Source: Acidobacteriota bacterium
Lineage (GTDB): Bacteria; Acidobacteriota; Blastocatellia; Pyrinomonadales; Pyrinomonadaceae
NCBI GenBank assembly: GCA_019639195.1
Contig: JAHBSI010000001.1
Span: forward strand, 930,001 to 994,000
DNA: 64,000 nucleotides
Reading direction: 5' to 3'
This document shows positions 32,745 to 43,043 of this stretch, piece after piece. Numbering within the stretch: the first letter of the stretch is position 1; the number at the start of each line of letters is the position of its first letter. The notes under the pieces are model-generated. The model made no database searches and had not been told where the DNA came from. It saw only the letters and a program-made list of their open reading frames with translations. A program made the position numbers and the translations under genes.

Positions 32745-34184
32745 ATGTCAACAGCGGCAGAATTACTAACAAATCGGGAATACAAATACGGTTTTGTCAC
32801 AGACATCGAGACGGAGACCATCCCCAAAGGCCTGAGCGAAGACACGATCCGGCTTATCTCGGCGAAGAAGAATGAGCCTGATTGGATGCTCGAATTTCGC
32901 CTGAAAGCATATCGCCAATGGCTAAAGATGGAAGAGCCGAGCTATTGGGCGAATTTCAAATATCCCGACCTCGATTTCCAGAACATTACTTACTACGCCG
33001 CACCTAAGCAGAAGGCCAAGAAAGCTTCGATGGATGAGGTCGATCCCGAACTCATCAAGACGTTCGAGAAGTTGGGAATTCCGCTCTCGGAACAAAAACA
33101 GCTTGCAAATGTTGCGGTCGATGCCGTGTTCGATTCCGTTTCGGTCGCGACTACCTACCGCGAAAAGCTCAAGAAGGCCGGCGTGATCTTTTGCTCGTTC
33201 AGCGAGGCGATCAAGGAATATCCCGAGCTCGTAAAGAAGTACCTCGGCTCGGTCGTCCCCGTCGGGGATAATTTTTTTGCTGCTTTGAACTCAGCCGTTT
33301 TCTCGGACGGCTCATTCTGTTTTATTCCTAAGGGCGTTCGCTGCCCGATGGAGCTTTCAACCTATTTCCGCATCAACACACAGGAATCGGGCCAATTTGA
33401 ACGCACGCTCATCGTTGCCGAAGAAGGCGGTTATGTCGCCTATAACGAAGGCTGCACAGCACCGCAGTTCGACACGAATCAACTCCACGCCGCGGTCGTC
33501 GAACTCGTCGCTCTTGACAACGCCGAGATCAAATATTCGACCGTGCAGAACTGGTACGCCGGTGACGAGAATGGCAAGGGCGGCATCTTCAACTTCGTCA
33601 CGAAACGCGGGGCTTGTCGCGGAGCGAATGCAAAGATCTCCTGGACACAGGTCGAGACCGGAAGTGCGATCACATGGAAGTATCCATCGGTGATCCTGCA
33701 AGGTGATAATTCGATCGGCGAGTTCTATTCCGTTGCGTTAACAAACAACGCTCAGATCGCTGATACGGGGACGAAGATGATCCATCTCGGCAAGAATACG
33801 AGATCGACGATCGTCTCGAAGGGCATCTCGGCCGGCAAGTCGAACAACTCGTATCGCGGGCTCGTAAAGGTAATGCCAAAGGCGGAAGGTGCAAGAAACT
33901 ACACGCAGTGCGACTCGATGCTGATCGGTTCTACGTGCGAGGCCAACACTTTTCCATATATCGAGGTGATGAACAATACCGCCCGAGTAGAACACGAGGC
34001 GACGACCTCGAAGATCAGCGAAGAGCAGTTGTTCTACCTGCAGCAACGCGGCATCTCGCAAGAAGACGCTGTGTCGCTCATCATAAACGGCTTCTGCAAG
34101 GAAGTCTTCCGCGAACTTCCGATGGAGTATGCAGTGGAAGCGCAGAAGCTGCTTGGATTGAAACTGGAAGGAGCGGTCGGGTAA
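32745..34184 (+). CDS. sufB: Fe-S assembly scaffold SufB
   Basis: 479 residues, normal SufB length. Markers: [11 protein letters not shown] (about 84-94), GTTEGIN-like absent but [39 protein letters not shown] and the C-terminal core [20 protein letters not shown] then the [16 protein letters not shown] helix shared with SufD. SufB forms the SufBC2D scaffold on which clusters are built in the cytoplasm. It follows rrf2 by 12 bases. Confidence 0.96.
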   Translation: MSTAAELLTNREYKYGFVTDIETETIPKGLSEDTIRLISAKKNEPDWMLEFRLKAYRQWLKMEEPSYWANFKYPDLDFQNITYYAAPKQKAKKASMDEVDPELIKTFEKLGIPLSEQKQLANVAVDAVFDSVSVATTYREKLKKAGVIFCSFSEAIKEYPELVKKYLGSVVPVGDNFFAALNSAVFSDGSFCFIPKGVRCPMELSTYFRINTQESGQFERTLIVAEEGGYVAYNEGCTAPQFDTNQLHAAVVELVALDNAEIKYSTVQNWYAGDENGKGGIFNFVTKRGACRGANAKISWTQVETGSAITWKYPSVILQGDNSIGEFYSVALTNNAQIADTGTKMIHLGKNTRSTIVSKGISAGKSNNSYRGLVKVMPKAEGARNYTQCDSMLIGSTCEANTFPYIEVMNNTARVEHEATTSKISEEQLFYLQQRGISQEDAVSLIINGFCKEVFRELPMEYAVEAQKLLGLKLEGAVG

Positions 34185-34234
34185 ACCGGGCCCCAAGATA
34201 ACTGAAGTGAAGGGCGTGAACATTTTGAGGTACT

Positions 34235-34618
34235 GTGCGAATCATCCAGCCGCCTGATCAACCGCAGCCGAAGGGGCATTATTCGCCGGGCATTGAGCAC
34301 GGCGGGCTGATATTCGTTTCCGGGCAGCTGCCGATGACGCTTGATACGCGCGAGCCGTTCACGGGCGATATAGGTGAGCAGACGGAATTGGCGCTGAGGA
34401 ATGTCGAGGCGGTTTTGAAGGTCGCGGGCTGCGGGCTGGAGCACGTGCTGCAGTTTACGATCTATGTGTCCGATATGGAACTTTGGGGTGCCGTGAATGC
34501 CAAGTATGCCGAGGTGATGGGCGAACACCGTCCGGCAAGAGCGATCGTGCCGGTCAAGGAGCTGCACTTTGGAACGAAGATCGAGATACAGGCGATAGCG
34601 ACCACGTGGCTGGGGTAA
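34235..34618 (+). CDS. RidA family enamine/imine deaminase
   Basis: 127 residues. Core motifs: GHYSPGIEHGGLIFVSGQLP (about 14-33), NVEAVLKVAGCGLEHVLQFT, and the catalytic Arg in HRPARAIVPVKELHFGTKIE near 103-106. RidA removes reactive 2-aminoacrylate released by PLP enzymes, which damages other PLP enzymes such as cysteine desulfurases, giving a sensible reason to sit in a suf operon. The start is a GTG; its stop overlaps the next ATG as TAATG. Confidence 0.85.
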   Translation: MRIIQPPDQPQPKGHYSPGIEHGGLIFVSGQLPMTLDTREPFTGDIGEQTELALRNVEAVLKVAGCGLEHVLQFTIYVSDMELWGAVNAKYAEVMGEHRPARAIVPVKELHFGTKIEIQAIATTWLG

Positions 34619-35448
34619 TGGCAGAAGATATGAAACTCAACATCTTTCAAGTTGATGCATTTACGAGTGACCTATTCGGTGGGAATCCGGCGGCGGTCGT
34701 GCCGCTCGAAGCGTGGCTGCCGGATGAAACAATGCAGAATATCGCGGCCGAGAACAACTTGTCGGAGACCGCGTTCTTTGTCAAAGAAGACGATCACTAT
34801 CACATCCGGTGGTTCACGCCGACTATGGAGGTGAATCTTTGCGGACACGCAACGCTGGCTTCGGCTCACGTGATCTTCAATGAGCTTGGTTTAGAACGCG
34901 ACATGATCGCATTTCATTCTGACAGAAGCGGCGCGTTAAGTGTCGCACGCAATGGTGACCGCCTTGTACTCGACTTTCCAGCCTATCCGCTTACGGAGAT
35001 CGAAGACAGTGAAGCTCTGACGCAGGCGGTTGGAAGTGTTCCGAGTAAAGTTTGGGAATCTCAGGGCAATATGGTCTTTCTGAGGCTTGAGAGTGAAGAG
35101 ACCGTAAGAGAGCTTAAGCCCGATCTTAATGCCATGGCACAGTTGCCGTATGACGAAGTGATCGTAACCGCACCGGGCAAAACTTGTGATTTTGCATCGA
35201 GGATGTTCGCGCCGCGGATCGGAATTCCGGAGGATCCTGTGACCGGAGCGATCCATTGCACGCTGATTCCATATTGGGCTGAACAGTTGGGAAAGAACGA
35301 ATTGTTTGCCCGCCAGGTCTCAAAACGCGGCGGCGAATTGTTCTGTGAGTTGGCCGGCGAGCGTGTCAAGATCGGTGGAAATGCAGTGACCTATTTGAAG
35401 GGCGAGATTTATGTCGGTGCCGGACACGAAAATGCAGCAGGAGCGTGA
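34618..35448 (+). CDS. PhzF family isomerase-like protein
   Basis: 277 residues from ATG 34618, coupled to ridA through TAATG; an ATG at 34630 is also possible. PhzF features: IFQVDAFTSDLFGGNPAAVV (near 9-28), the catalytic Glu in NLSETAFFVKED, FTPTMEVNLCGHATLASAH, and the second-half repeat RMFAPRIGIPEDPVTGAIHC. The family covers phenazine and other isomerases or racemases of the DAP-epimerase fold. The substrate is unknown; phenazine genes are absent here. Confidence 0.85.
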   Translation: MAEDMKLNIFQVDAFTSDLFGGNPAAVVPLEAWLPDETMQNIAAENNLSETAFFVKEDDHYHIRWFTPTMEVNLCGHATLASAHVIFNELGLERDMIAFHSDRSGALSVARNGDRLVLDFPAYPLTEIEDSEALTQAVGSVPSKVWESQGNMVFLRLESEETVRELKPDLNAMAQLPYDEVIVTAPGKTCDFASRMFAPRIGIPEDPVTGAIHCTLIPYWAEQLGKNELFARQVSKRGGELFCELAGERVKIGGNAVTYLKGEIYVGAGHENAAGA

Positions 35449-35941
35449 GGTCAGCGTGCGTCTCGCGTCCCCCGCTGACGCCGAAGATATTTCAAGGGTG
35501 ATCGAAGAGGCGTTCTCGATCTTTCGTGAAAATTACACGCCCGAGGCCTTCGTCGTCGTCACTCCGGATGCGGATATAGTTCGCCAGCGTTTTGACGAAG
35601 GTCCGATGTGGGTCGCCGAGGTTGGGCGTAAGATCATCGGAACCGTGTCGGTTACGACCGAGCCCGAAGGCTTGTATGTAAGGAGCATGGCGGTATCGCC
35701 GGCGGCGCAGCGAATGGGTGTTGGTCACAAGCTCCTTGATGCGATGCACGAACATCTGGCGGCATCGGAGATAAAAAGGATCTTTTTGTACACGACATAT
35801 TTTACGCCCGGTGCGAAGGAGATGTACGAAAAGCACGGCTACACATTCGTCCGGGACACGATAGCAGAAGAATGGTACGGCGTGCCGGGACTAGAGATGG
35901 AGAAATTCTTATTCGAGCCGCAAGCAGCCGCGGGCGAGTGA
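35432..35941 (+). CDS. GNAT family N-acetyltransferase
   Basis: 169 residues from ATG 35432, which still overlaps phzF by 17 bases; an ATG at 35411 would add seven residues. Fold markers: [40 protein letters not shown], and the acetyl-CoA loop [13 protein letters not shown] (QxxGxG), then [20 protein letters not shown]. The substrate cannot be predicted. It sits between phzF and sufC in one transcript. Confidence 0.82.
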   Translation: MQQEREVSVRLASPADAEDISRVIEEAFSIFRENYTPEAFVVVTPDADIVRQRFDEGPMWVAEVGRKIIGTVSVTTEPEGLYVRSMAVSPAAQRMGVGHKLLDAMHEHLAASEIKRIFLYTTYFTPGAKEMYEKHGYTFVRDTIAEEWYGVPGLEMEKFLFEPQAAAGE

Positions 35942-35951
35942 ATCAAATTTT

Positions 35952-36704
35952 ATGTTACTTGAAGTTAAAGACCTGCATGCCGGCATCGACGGCAAGGAAA
36001 TTTTGAAGGGCCTGAATCTACAGGTCAGGAAGGGCGAGGTCCACGCGATCATGGGCCCGAACGGCTCCGGCAAATCTACGTTGTCGAAGGTGCTCGCAGG
36101 GCATCCTTCTTACGAGGTGATCTCGGGCACCGTAACCTATGACGGCAAGAATTTGCTCGAACTCGAGCCGGACGAACGAGCGCGCGAGGGCGTTTTTATG
36201 GCGTTCCAATATCCGGTCGAGGTGCCGGGCGTTTCGAATTCGCAGTTCCTGCGGCTTGCCTACAACGAAAAGGCAAAGCACAACGGCGAAGAGGAACTAG
36301 ACCCGCTCGAATTCAACGACCTATTGAAAGAAAAGGCGAAGATCGTTGAGATGGATCCGCAATTCTTTAAGCGTTCGGTGAACGAAGGCTTCTCGGGCGG
36401 CGAGAAGAAACGCAACGAGATCCTTCAGATGGCGGTGCTCGAACCAAAGCTCGCGATCCTTGACGAAACTGATTCGGGCCTTGATATCGACGCTCTTCGC
36501 ATTGTCGCCGAGGGCGTCAACAAACTCCGCACAAGCGAGAATGCGATCATTCTCGTTACGCACTATCAACGGCTTTTGAATTACATCGTCCCGGATTTCG
36601 TTCACGTACTTGCGGGCGGCAAGGTCGTTAAGGAAGGCGGAAAAGAACTTGCACTCGAGCTCGAAGAAAAAGGCTACGACTGGGTGAAAGCGGCCGCGAA
36701 GTAA
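35952..36704 (+). CDS. sufC: Fe-S assembly ATPase SufC
   Basis: 250 residues. ABC ATPase with Walker [10 protein letters not shown] (35-43), Q-loop FQYPVEVPG, a signature [13 protein letters not shown], in the SufC-specific form, and Walker [15 protein letters not shown]. The D-loop and the [10 protein letters not shown]-loop are present. It drives conformational change of the SufBCD scaffold in the cytoplasm. Separated from sufB by three accessory genes, which is unusual. Confidence 0.97.
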   Translation: MLLEVKDLHAGIDGKEILKGLNLQVRKGEVHAIMGPNGSGKSTLSKVLAGHPSYEVISGTVTYDGKNLLELEPDERAREGVFMAFQYPVEVPGVSNSQFLRLAYNEKAKHNGEEELDPLEFNDLLKEKAKIVEMDPQFFKRSVNEGFSGGEKKRNEILQMAVLEPKLAILDETDSGLDIDALRIVAEGVNKLRTSENAIILVTHYQRLLNYIVPDFVHVLAGGKVVKEGGKELALELEEKGYDWVKAAAK

Positions 36705-36709
36705 ACACA

Positions 36710-37183
36710 ATGGCCATCGGTAACCTCGCGACGACCGTTTTACTTACGGGCTTGCTGGCTGGAACGCTGGATATTCTTGCAGCGATCTTTCTGCTGGCCG
36801 GTGGTGAAGCTGCGCGGGTTTTCAGATTCATTGCGAGCGGTGCATTCGGCAAAGCGGCGTTCGATGGCGGCGGCGGGATGATCGCCTGGGGGCTCTTCTT
36901 CCACTATTTGATCGCGATGACCTGGACGGTTCTCTATTTCCTGGTATATCCGCGAATTTCCCTTCTCAGACGCAACAAATGGGTGAGTGCTCTTGTTTAT
37001 GGAGCGGTCGTCTGGGCCGTGATGAATCTGCTTGTTGTCCCACAATCCCAGATAGGATTTCGCGGCGTCAATATTCTGAATTGGGTTGAGAATCTGGCGA
37101 TCCTGATCGTATGCATTGCATTGCCGATATCGCTGTCGGCAGCACACTTTTATAAGGGCCGAGGAGTCAGTACACCGTCGTGA
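36710..37183 (+). CDS. Small four-helix membrane protein, unknown function
   Basis: 157 residues with about four hydrophobic helices: LATTVLLTGLLAGTLDILAA, WGLFFHYLIAMTWTVLYFLV, WVSALVYGAVVWAVMNLLVV and NLAILIVCIALPISLSAAHF. Short charged loops lie between. A Gly-rich loop (FDGGGGM) follows the first helices. It recalls small DUF-type inner-membrane proteins but I do not recognise the family with confidence. The start is 5 bases from the sufC stop, and the stop overlaps the next GTG (GTGA). Confidence 0.65.
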   Translation: MAIGNLATTVLLTGLLAGTLDILAAIFLLAGGEAARVFRFIASGAFGKAAFDGGGGMIAWGLFFHYLIAMTWTVLYFLVYPRISLLRRNKWVSALVYGAVVWAVMNLLVVPQSQIGFRGVNILNWVENLAILIVCIALPISLSAAHFYKGRGVSTPS

Positions 37184-39273
37184 GCAAAGCGAATTCCAAC
37201 AGCAAGGGCGGCAATGCGGTGATCGTTGCGATCTGGGCCGCGGTCCTTCTCGTCGTCTTTGTTTCGTTTCGCAGTACGGATCTTTTGAGCCTGCCAAGGC
37301 TGCTCGGGAATCTCGGCGGCGGTGCGTTGTTCGGTGCGGGCCTTATTGATTCTCTTGTCGGCGCGATCGCGGCATCCTGCATTCTCGCGGCCTGGTTCGG
37401 CCTGGGCTCGGTCGTTTCGCTCTTCCTGACGATCGAGCGGCGTGAAGCTGATTCACACGTTCTCGAACTAGCACGCACGGTCGCAATTGGTTCGGTTCTC
37501 TGGTCGATCATCTGGTTCTTTTTGGGCATTTCGGGTGGTTTCGCGGCATGGACTGCGATCTCGGCGACGGTCGTCGGAATAATTTGCTGCGTACCCGGCA
37601 TTAAGAGACTGCGTGCGGCCCGCGGCGAAAGCCGAATCCCCGAAGCTGTTGCCGGTGTCGATCGCATTGTTGCCGGCATTATTGCCTTCGCTCTCCTTCT
37701 CACCTTTGTTGCCGCCCTCGCTCCGCCAACCGCAAAGGACACCTTGCTGTATCACTTCGCTCTGCCGAAGGCATTTATCGCCCAGCACAGCAACGCGTTC
37801 GTCGAAGGAAATATTGCGAGCTATCTCGCACTCGGCGGTGAGATGCACTTCGTTTGGGCGATGCTGCTCGGCGGGCTTTACAGTGTGCGTGCAGGCGAAG
37901 CAGCGGCCGGGACCGTTGCATTTCTGTATCTGCCGCTGCTGCTTGCGGTCGTTTTTGGCTGGGCAAGAGAGCTCGGAGTTTCGCGTCGGTGGTCGCTTGT
38001 CGCGGTGCTGCTCGTGGCCGCGATCCCGACGGTGTTTCACTCGGCATCAAGCGGTTATACGGACGTTGCGTTGGCACTTTACGCGACGCTCGCGGCGTAT
38101 TCGCTGCTGAGGTGGTTTGACGGATATTGCGCGAAATATCTAGTTTACTTAGCGATCTTCCTCGGCGGTGCGTTGGCGATCAAGCTAACGACGCTCTTTT
38201 TTATAGCCGGGTTGCTGCTCATCGTGCTGTTGAGAGTGCGGAACGAAACATCGGCCGGAAAGCTCGCGGGCACGGCGATCCTGGCGTTTGTGTTCGCAGG
38301 TGTTCTCGCTTCGCCTTGGTATCTGCGAACGTGGACCGCGACCGGCTCACCCCTTTTTCCATTCTATTTGAGCGTTTGGAAGGGTGCGGCGCCGGGATGG
38401 GATGTCGAACGGTCGAATTTGTTTCAGGCGATGAACGCTCAATACGGCGGCGTTGATCTAGCGCCCGGAAATTATCTGCTCGCCCCGCTTCGTCTCTCGC
38501 TCGCGGCACAACCCGAGGATGCGAACCTTTACGACGGTGTTCTAGGGGCGGCCTTTCTGTTGGGCATTCCGCTACTGTGGTTCGGCATCCGTCGAAAAGC
38601 CGATCCTGCGATCACGACGCTTGCGGCGATCGCGGGCATATATTTTCTGTTCTGGCTTTTTTCGAGCGAGCAAATTAGATACCTATTGCCGATCGTGCCG
38701 CTTCTTGCGATCGCGATAGCGGCATCAGGCAACCGTTCGGAAGAGACAGGAACGCAGCGAGCGTGGTATTACGCACTTGCGTTCGCGTCCTTTCTCGGCG
38801 TCGCAACATCGTTCGCCTGGTTCTCGATGCGGTCGCCGCTCCGAGTTGTCCTCGGCGGCGAAACGCGGGATGCGTATCTTGCAAAACAGCTCGACTATTA
38901 CGGCTATTACGCATGGCTGAACGCGGAAACGCGACCCGACGCAAAAGTGTGGCTTATCAACATGCGCCGCGATACGTATGACCTGGACCGGGCCGCGACC
39001 TCTGATTATTTGTTTGAAGATTGGACGCTTCGGCAGCTCGTTTGGCAGTCGAAAGACATCAACGAGCTCCGAGCGGCCGCACGAAAGGTTGGAGCGAACT
39101 ACATTCTCGCTCGTCACGATTTTCTGTTTGATTATGATCGTTCGACGTTGGTCGATGACAAAAGACCGCGGCCCGAAAACGCCGGGAAGCTGCAGCTTGC
39201 AAAGGAGCTTTTGCTCGATCCGGAACGAACGGTCAAGAAGGACGACAAGTTTAGTCTTATGGCATTGGATTAG
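37180..39273 (+). CDS. GT-C membrane glycosyltransferase, family 39-like
   Basis: 697 residues from GTG 37180, overlapping the previous stop. About 12 membrane helices. The first-loop motif PPTAKDTLLYHFALPKAF (near 190-207) has the Asp expected in GT-C/PMT-like enzymes; GNIASYLALGGEMHFVWAML follows. A soluble C-terminal domain of about 150 residues (ETRPDAKVWLINMRRDTYDL) resembles the two GT-C-like proteins at the window start. Activity is inferred from fold. Its place inside a suf operon is hard to explain biochemically. Confidence 0.72.
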   Translation: MSKANSNSKGGNAVIVAIWAAVLLVVFVSFRSTDLLSLPRLLGNLGGGALFGAGLIDSLVGAIAASCILAAWFGLGSVVSLFLTIERREADSHVLELARTVAIGSVLWSIIWFFLGISGGFAAWTAISATVVGIICCVPGIKRLRAARGESRIPEAVAGVDRIVAGIIAFALLLTFVAALAPPTAKDTLLYHFALPKAFIAQHSNAFVEGNIASYLALGGEMHFVWAMLLGGLYSVRAGEAAAGTVAFLYLPLLLAVVFGWARELGVSRRWSLVAVLLVAAIPTVFHSASSGYTDVALALYATLAAYSLLRWFDGYCAKYLVYLAIFLGGALAIKLTTLFFIAGLLLIVLLRVRNETSAGKLAGTAILAFVFAGVLASPWYLRTWTATGSPLFPFYLSVWKGAAPGWDVERSNLFQAMNAQYGGVDLAPGNYLLAPLRLSLAAQPEDANLYDGVLGAAFLLGIPLLWFGIRRKADPAITTLAAIAGIYFLFWLFSSEQIRYLLPIVPLLAIAIAASGNRSEETGTQRAWYYALAFASFLGVATSFAWFSMRSPLRVVLGGETRDAYLAKQLDYYGYYAWLNAETRPDAKVWLINMRRDTYDLDRAATSDYLFEDWTLRQLVWQSKDINELRAAARKVGANYILARHDFLFDYDRSTLVDDKRPRPENAGKLQLAKELLLDPERTVKKDDKFSLMALD

Positions 39274-39296
39274 GAAAAGTTTTAGGTTCAAGAGAA

Positions 39297-40433
39297 ATGA
39301 CATCAGTGGTAGCTAAAGATACATATTTTGCGAAAGAGTTTCGTGAGCGGTTTGGTGACGCGAATGATGCGATCGGCAAGTGCCGTCAGGAGGCGATCGA
39401 GTATTTTACCGAGACAGGCCTTCCGACGCTGCGACAGGAAGATTGGAAGTACACGAACATTGCTCCGATCGCAAATGTTGATTGGCGCGTCGGCAAGCAG
39501 ACATCGGAAGACGTTGGGAATGTCCTCGAACTCGTCCGCGAATTCAACTTCGAACGCAATGGCTTTACGGCCCTGAATCAGGCCTTTGCCGCATACCGCG
39601 TTATCCGCATTCCGAAAGAAACGTCGGTCGAGACGCCGTTCATTATCGAACACGCGGCGGCAGACGGTGAGGCGATCTTCCCGCACACGATCATTGTTGC
39701 CGAGGCGGGCAGTCGTGCGACGGTCGTCGAGGTGTTTGCGTCCGAGGCCGCAGGTTTTACGAATTCCGCTACGCAGATCTTCGTTGAGGACAATGCGAGC
39801 CTGACGCATTACCGCGTGCAAAAGGATGCCGCTGACGCTTTTAATTACGGCGTGACCGAGGTCACCGTGGGACGAGCCGCGCGATACGATGCAACGAGCA
39901 TAAACCTCGGCGGTGCGATAACGCGACACGACATCGAGGTCGATCTGACGGCAGAGGGAGGCGAAACGGCCGTTGATGGGCTGTATATGCTGAGCGGCTC
40001 GCAGCATCATGACACGCATTCGATCATCGATCACAAGGTGCCGAACTGCACATCGCATCAAAGCTACAAGGGCGTGCTGAATGACACGTCCAGAGGCGTT
40101 TTTAACGGCAAGGTATTTGTCCGCGAGGGCGCCCATGGCACCGACGCTCAGCAATCGAACAAGAATCTTCTGCTCTCGAACGATGCGAGAGTTGATACAA
40201 AGCCGCAGCTCGAGATCTTTAACGAAGACGTAAAATGCGCACACGGCGCAACGGTCGGCCAGCTCGAGGAAGAGGAGCTTTTTTATCTGCTTACTCGCGG
40301 ACTGCCCGAAAGCCTTGCTCGCAATCTTCTGACCTACGGATTCGCCGAAGAGATCATCAATAAGATCACGATCCCGGAGATAAAAGCAGAGCTGGACGCG
40401 GCCGTCTTGAATCGGCTTGATGCGAAGATCTAA
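39297..40433 (+). CDS. sufD: Fe-S assembly protein SufD
   Basis: 378 residues. N-terminal helices with LRQEDWKYTNIAPI (near 43-56), then the beta-helix and C-terminal core: KVFVREGAHGTDAQQSNKNL, NDARVDTKPQLEIFNEDVKC, and AHGATVGQLEEEELFYLLTR. These match SufD and the shared SufB/SufD domain. It partners SufB and SufC and is needed for iron entry. 27 bases before sufS. Confidence 0.95.
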   Translation: MTSVVAKDTYFAKEFRERFGDANDAIGKCRQEAIEYFTETGLPTLRQEDWKYTNIAPIANVDWRVGKQTSEDVGNVLELVREFNFERNGFTALNQAFAAYRVIRIPKETSVETPFIIEHAAADGEAIFPHTIIVAEAGSRATVVEVFASEAAGFTNSATQIFVEDNASLTHYRVQKDAADAFNYGVTEVTVGRAARYDATSINLGGAITRHDIEVDLTAEGGETAVDGLYMLSGSQHHDTHSIIDHKVPNCTSHQSYKGVLNDTSRGVFNGKVFVREGAHGTDAQQSNKNLLLSNDARVDTKPQLEIFNEDVKCAHGATVGQLEEEELFYLLTRGLPESLARNLLTYGFAEEIINKITIPEIKAELDAAVLNRLDAKI

Positions 40434-40460
40434 CCACAGAGGATACGGAGAGCATTTGGG

Positions 40461-41702
40461 ATGAAGGCAGCTAAAGAAATGACCAATTGGAATATAGAAA
40501 AGATAAGACGAGATTTTCCGGTGCTGTCACGTGAGGTAAACGGGAAGCCGCTCGTGTATCTCGACAATGGTGCCTCGTCGCAGGTGCCGCAGTCGGTGAT
40601 CGACCGTACGTCGAAATACCTGGCCGAAGAGCATTCGAATATACATCGCGGCGTGCATTATCTTTCACAGCATGCAACGACCGCCTATGAGGCCGCACGC
40701 GAGAAGGTAAAGCGTTTCATCAATGCAGCCGAGGCAAAGGAATGCATCTTTGTTCGCGGCACGACCGAAGGCATCAATCTCGTTGCGTATTCCTACGGGC
40801 GAAAGTTCATCGGCGAGGGTGATGAGATCATCGTCTCGGCAATGGAGCACCATTCGAATATCGTTCCCTGGCAGATCGTCGCGGAAGAAAAGGGTGCGAA
40901 GATCCGTGTTATTCCGATGAACGAACGCGGCGAGCTCATCATCGAAGAGTACGAAAAGCTGCTGAATGAACGCACGAAGATCGTCGCCGCTACCCACGTT
41001 TCAAATTCGCTCGGCACGGTCAATCCGATCAAGGAAATGATCGCGACGGCACACAAATTCGGCGTGCCGGTTCTTGTCGATGCCGCTCAGAGCGTGCCGC
41101 ATTTTCCTGTTGATGTTCAGGACCTAGATGCGGATTTCTTCGTCTTCTCGGGCCATAAGATGTATGCTCCGACGGCAAGCGGCATAGTTTACGGCAAGCG
41201 TGAGTGGCTCGACAAGATGCCGCCGTATCAGACCGGCGGCGGTATGATACGCACCGTTTCATTCGAGAAAACGACGTTTGCACCGATACCCGAAAAGTTC
41301 GAAGCGGGGACGCCCGGCATCGCCGCCGGAATTGGCTTGGGGGCGGCGATAGATTATCTGAACTCGCTTGATTTCAACGCTGCCGCCGATTATGAGCATT
41401 CTATACTCGAATACGCGACGGCACGCCTCGCCGATATTCCTGAAGTAAAGATCATTGGCACGGCTGGGAACAAGGCGAGCGTGCTGTCTTTTACGATCGA
41501 CGGCATCCATCCGCATGACATCGGCACGATCCTCGATCAGCAAGGCATCGCCGTCCGTGCGGGCCATCATTGCGCACAGCCGGTGATGGAATTTTTTGAC
41601 GTCCCGGCAACGGCGCGTGCGAGCTTCGCGTTTTATAATACTCGTGAAGAGGTCGATAAACTCGCCGACGCGGTGCAGAAGGTCATCGAAGTTTTTGCCT
41701 AG
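40461..41702 (+). CDS. sufS: Cysteine desulfurase SufS
   Basis: 413 residues (an internal ATG seven codons in is an alternative start). PLP Lys K233 in FVFSGHKMYAPTASG, the SufS-type active Cys C371 in VRAGHHCAQPVMEFF, and the N-terminal LVYLDNGASSQVPQSVID. It takes sulfur from cysteine as a persulfide and passes it to SufU, encoded three genes downstream. It is cytoplasmic. The gene has a normal length and no defect. Confidence 0.96.
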   Translation: MKAAKEMTNWNIEKIRRDFPVLSREVNGKPLVYLDNGASSQVPQSVIDRTSKYLAEEHSNIHRGVHYLSQHATTAYEAAREKVKRFINAAEAKECIFVRGTTEGINLVAYSYGRKFIGEGDEIIVSAMEHHSNIVPWQIVAEEKGAKIRVIPMNERGELIIEEYEKLLNERTKIVAATHVSNSLGTVNPIKEMIATAHKFGVPVLVDAAQSVPHFPVDVQDLDADFFVFSGHKMYAPTASGIVYGKREWLDKMPPYQTGGGMIRTVSFEKTTFAPIPEKFEAGTPGIAAGIGLGAAIDYLNSLDFNAAADYEHSILEYATARLADIPEVKIIGTAGNKASVLSFTIDGIHPHDIGTILDQQGIAVRAGHHCAQPVMEFFDVPATARASFAFYNTREEVDKLADAVQKVIEVFA

Positions 41703-41707
41703 TTGGA

Positions 41708-42187
41708 ATGAGCGTTGAAGAACAAAATTTTGCGAAGGCCGAGATGCTGATCCGAAAGCCGGTCGATGAAGTTTTCGAGGCATTTGTTGGGACCGAAGCG
41801 ATCACGAAGGTTTGGTTCACGAAAACGACAGGCCGTCTTGACGAAAATGAGCGAGTGACCTGGACGTGGGAAATTTACGGCCACTCTGTTGATGTGGAAG
41901 TGAGATCCGTAGAAGCCAACAGCTGCATTCTTGTTGAATGGGGCAATTACGGCGACAAAACTGAGATCGAATGGAGGTTCTCGACCTTTGGTGACGATGC
42001 GACCTTCGTAAGTGTTACCAATCGCGGATTCAAGGGTGAGGCAGCGAAACTGATCTCACAGATACGTGATTCAACCGAAGGATTCACCATTCTGCTCGCC
42101 GGAATGAAGGCATATCTTGAACACGGAATCGAACTCGGGCTTGTCGGCGATCGCTTCCCTGCAAACCGGATAGTAAACGAGAAATAG
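41708..42187 (+). CDS. SRPBCC/AHSA1-like protein
   Basis: 159 residues with the START/Bet v1-type pattern: AEMLIRKPVDEVFEAFVG (about 11-28), WFTKTTGRLDENERVTWTWE, then RFSTFGDDATFVSVTNRGF and a long C-terminal helix (IRDSTEGFTILLAGMKAYLE). Such proteins bind hydrophobic ligands or activate Hsp90; no Hsp90 is nearby. The role in the suf operon is unknown. 5 bases after sufS and 7 before the next gene, so co-transcribed. Confidence 0.8.
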   Translation: MSVEEQNFAKAEMLIRKPVDEVFEAFVGTEAITKVWFTKTTGRLDENERVTWTWEIYGHSVDVEVRSVEANSCILVEWGNYGDKTEIEWRFSTFGDDATFVSVTNRGFKGEAAKLISQIRDSTEGFTILLAGMKAYLEHGIELGLVGDRFPANRIVNEK

Positions 42188-42194
42188 ATTCGAA

Positions 42195-43043
42195 ATGAAA
42201 TACTTAGTCTTATTTGTACTTGCCATTTCTCTCGCCGCTTGCGGTTCGCCTGCGGCAAATGACGGGCCGAAGAATGTCGCCCTGTCGGGCGCACCTTCGC
42301 CGTCGGTCGTGCCTGAGTTTAGGGCAGTTACCGAAACCGTTACGATCGACACGCCGGATGGTGTGAAGCTCGTTGGCACGTTCTACAAGGTTAGCAAGGA
42401 GAATTCGCCGGCCCTCCTGCTTCTACACGAATGGACGGCGAATCGTCATGTTTACGACGATTTTGCTGAGCGGATGAACCGCGACGGGTTCGCTGTGCTC
42501 TCGATCGATGGACGAGGTTTTGGCGAATCGGTGAAGAAAGCTGACGGCTCCGAGGTAAAGGTCGATCTCGACAAGGGCATCGACCCAAAACTGCTTCTGA
42601 ACGATGCGAATTCCGCGGTCGAATTCCTGAGCAAACAGCAGAATGTTGATGCAAATAAGATCGGCATCGTCGGAGCATCATACGGCAGCAGCGTCGCGAT
42701 AATGTACGCAGCCGACCATCCGCAGATCGCCGCCGTCGTTCTGCTCTCTCCGGGCATCAACTATTTCGACAACCTTCCGACCGTCCCTGCGATCAAGAAG
42801 TACGGAACGCGGCCGATCCTGCTTGTTGCGGCCGAGGATGACAAAGATTCTGCCGACGCCGTACGGAAGTTGATGGAAGAGTCCGGCAATCAGAACGCAT
42901 CGGCGACGGTCTATCCCGCAGGCGGGCACGGGACGGCGATCTTTGCATACAAAGATCCAAACAACAAGACCGTATCGCTTTTCGAATTGACGCAAAAGTT
43001 TCTGAATAAAGCGTTGAAGGGAACGGAGGTGTCCAAAAAGTAG
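42195..43043 (+). CDS. Alpha/beta hydrolase lipoprotein
   Basis: 282 residues. A lipoprotein signal KYLVLFVLAISLAACGS (lipobox LAAC near 13-16). The hydrolase has LLLHEWTANRHVYDDFAERM (oxyanion region), the nucleophile motif VGASYGSSVA (G-x-S-x-G) and acidic and His residues in VAAEDDKDSADAV and PAGGHGTAIF. It resembles dienelactone hydrolase-type enzymes, anchored to a periplasm-facing membrane. The substrate is unknown. Its stop overlaps the sufU GTG by one base. Confidence 0.8.
   Translation: MKYLVLFVLAISLAACGSPAANDGPKNVALSGAPSPSVVPEFRAVTETVTIDTPDGVKLVGTFYKVSKENSPALLLLHEWTANRHVYDDFAERMNRDGFAVLSIDGRGFGESVKKADGSEVKVDLDKGIDPKLLLNDANSAVEFLSKQQNVDANKIGIVGASYGSSVAIMYAADHPQIAAVVLLSPGINYFDNLPTVPAIKKYGTRPILLVAAEDDKDSADAVRKLMEESGNQNASATVYPAGGHGTAIFAYKDPNNKTVSLFELTQKFLNKALKGTEVSKK

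Noticed and set aside
39303..40244. A 313-codon open frame antisense to sufD
   Set aside because: It lies wholly within a well-conserved gene, lacks a ribosome site, and its Arg/His/Leu-rich translation is typical of the opposite strand of GC-rich codons.
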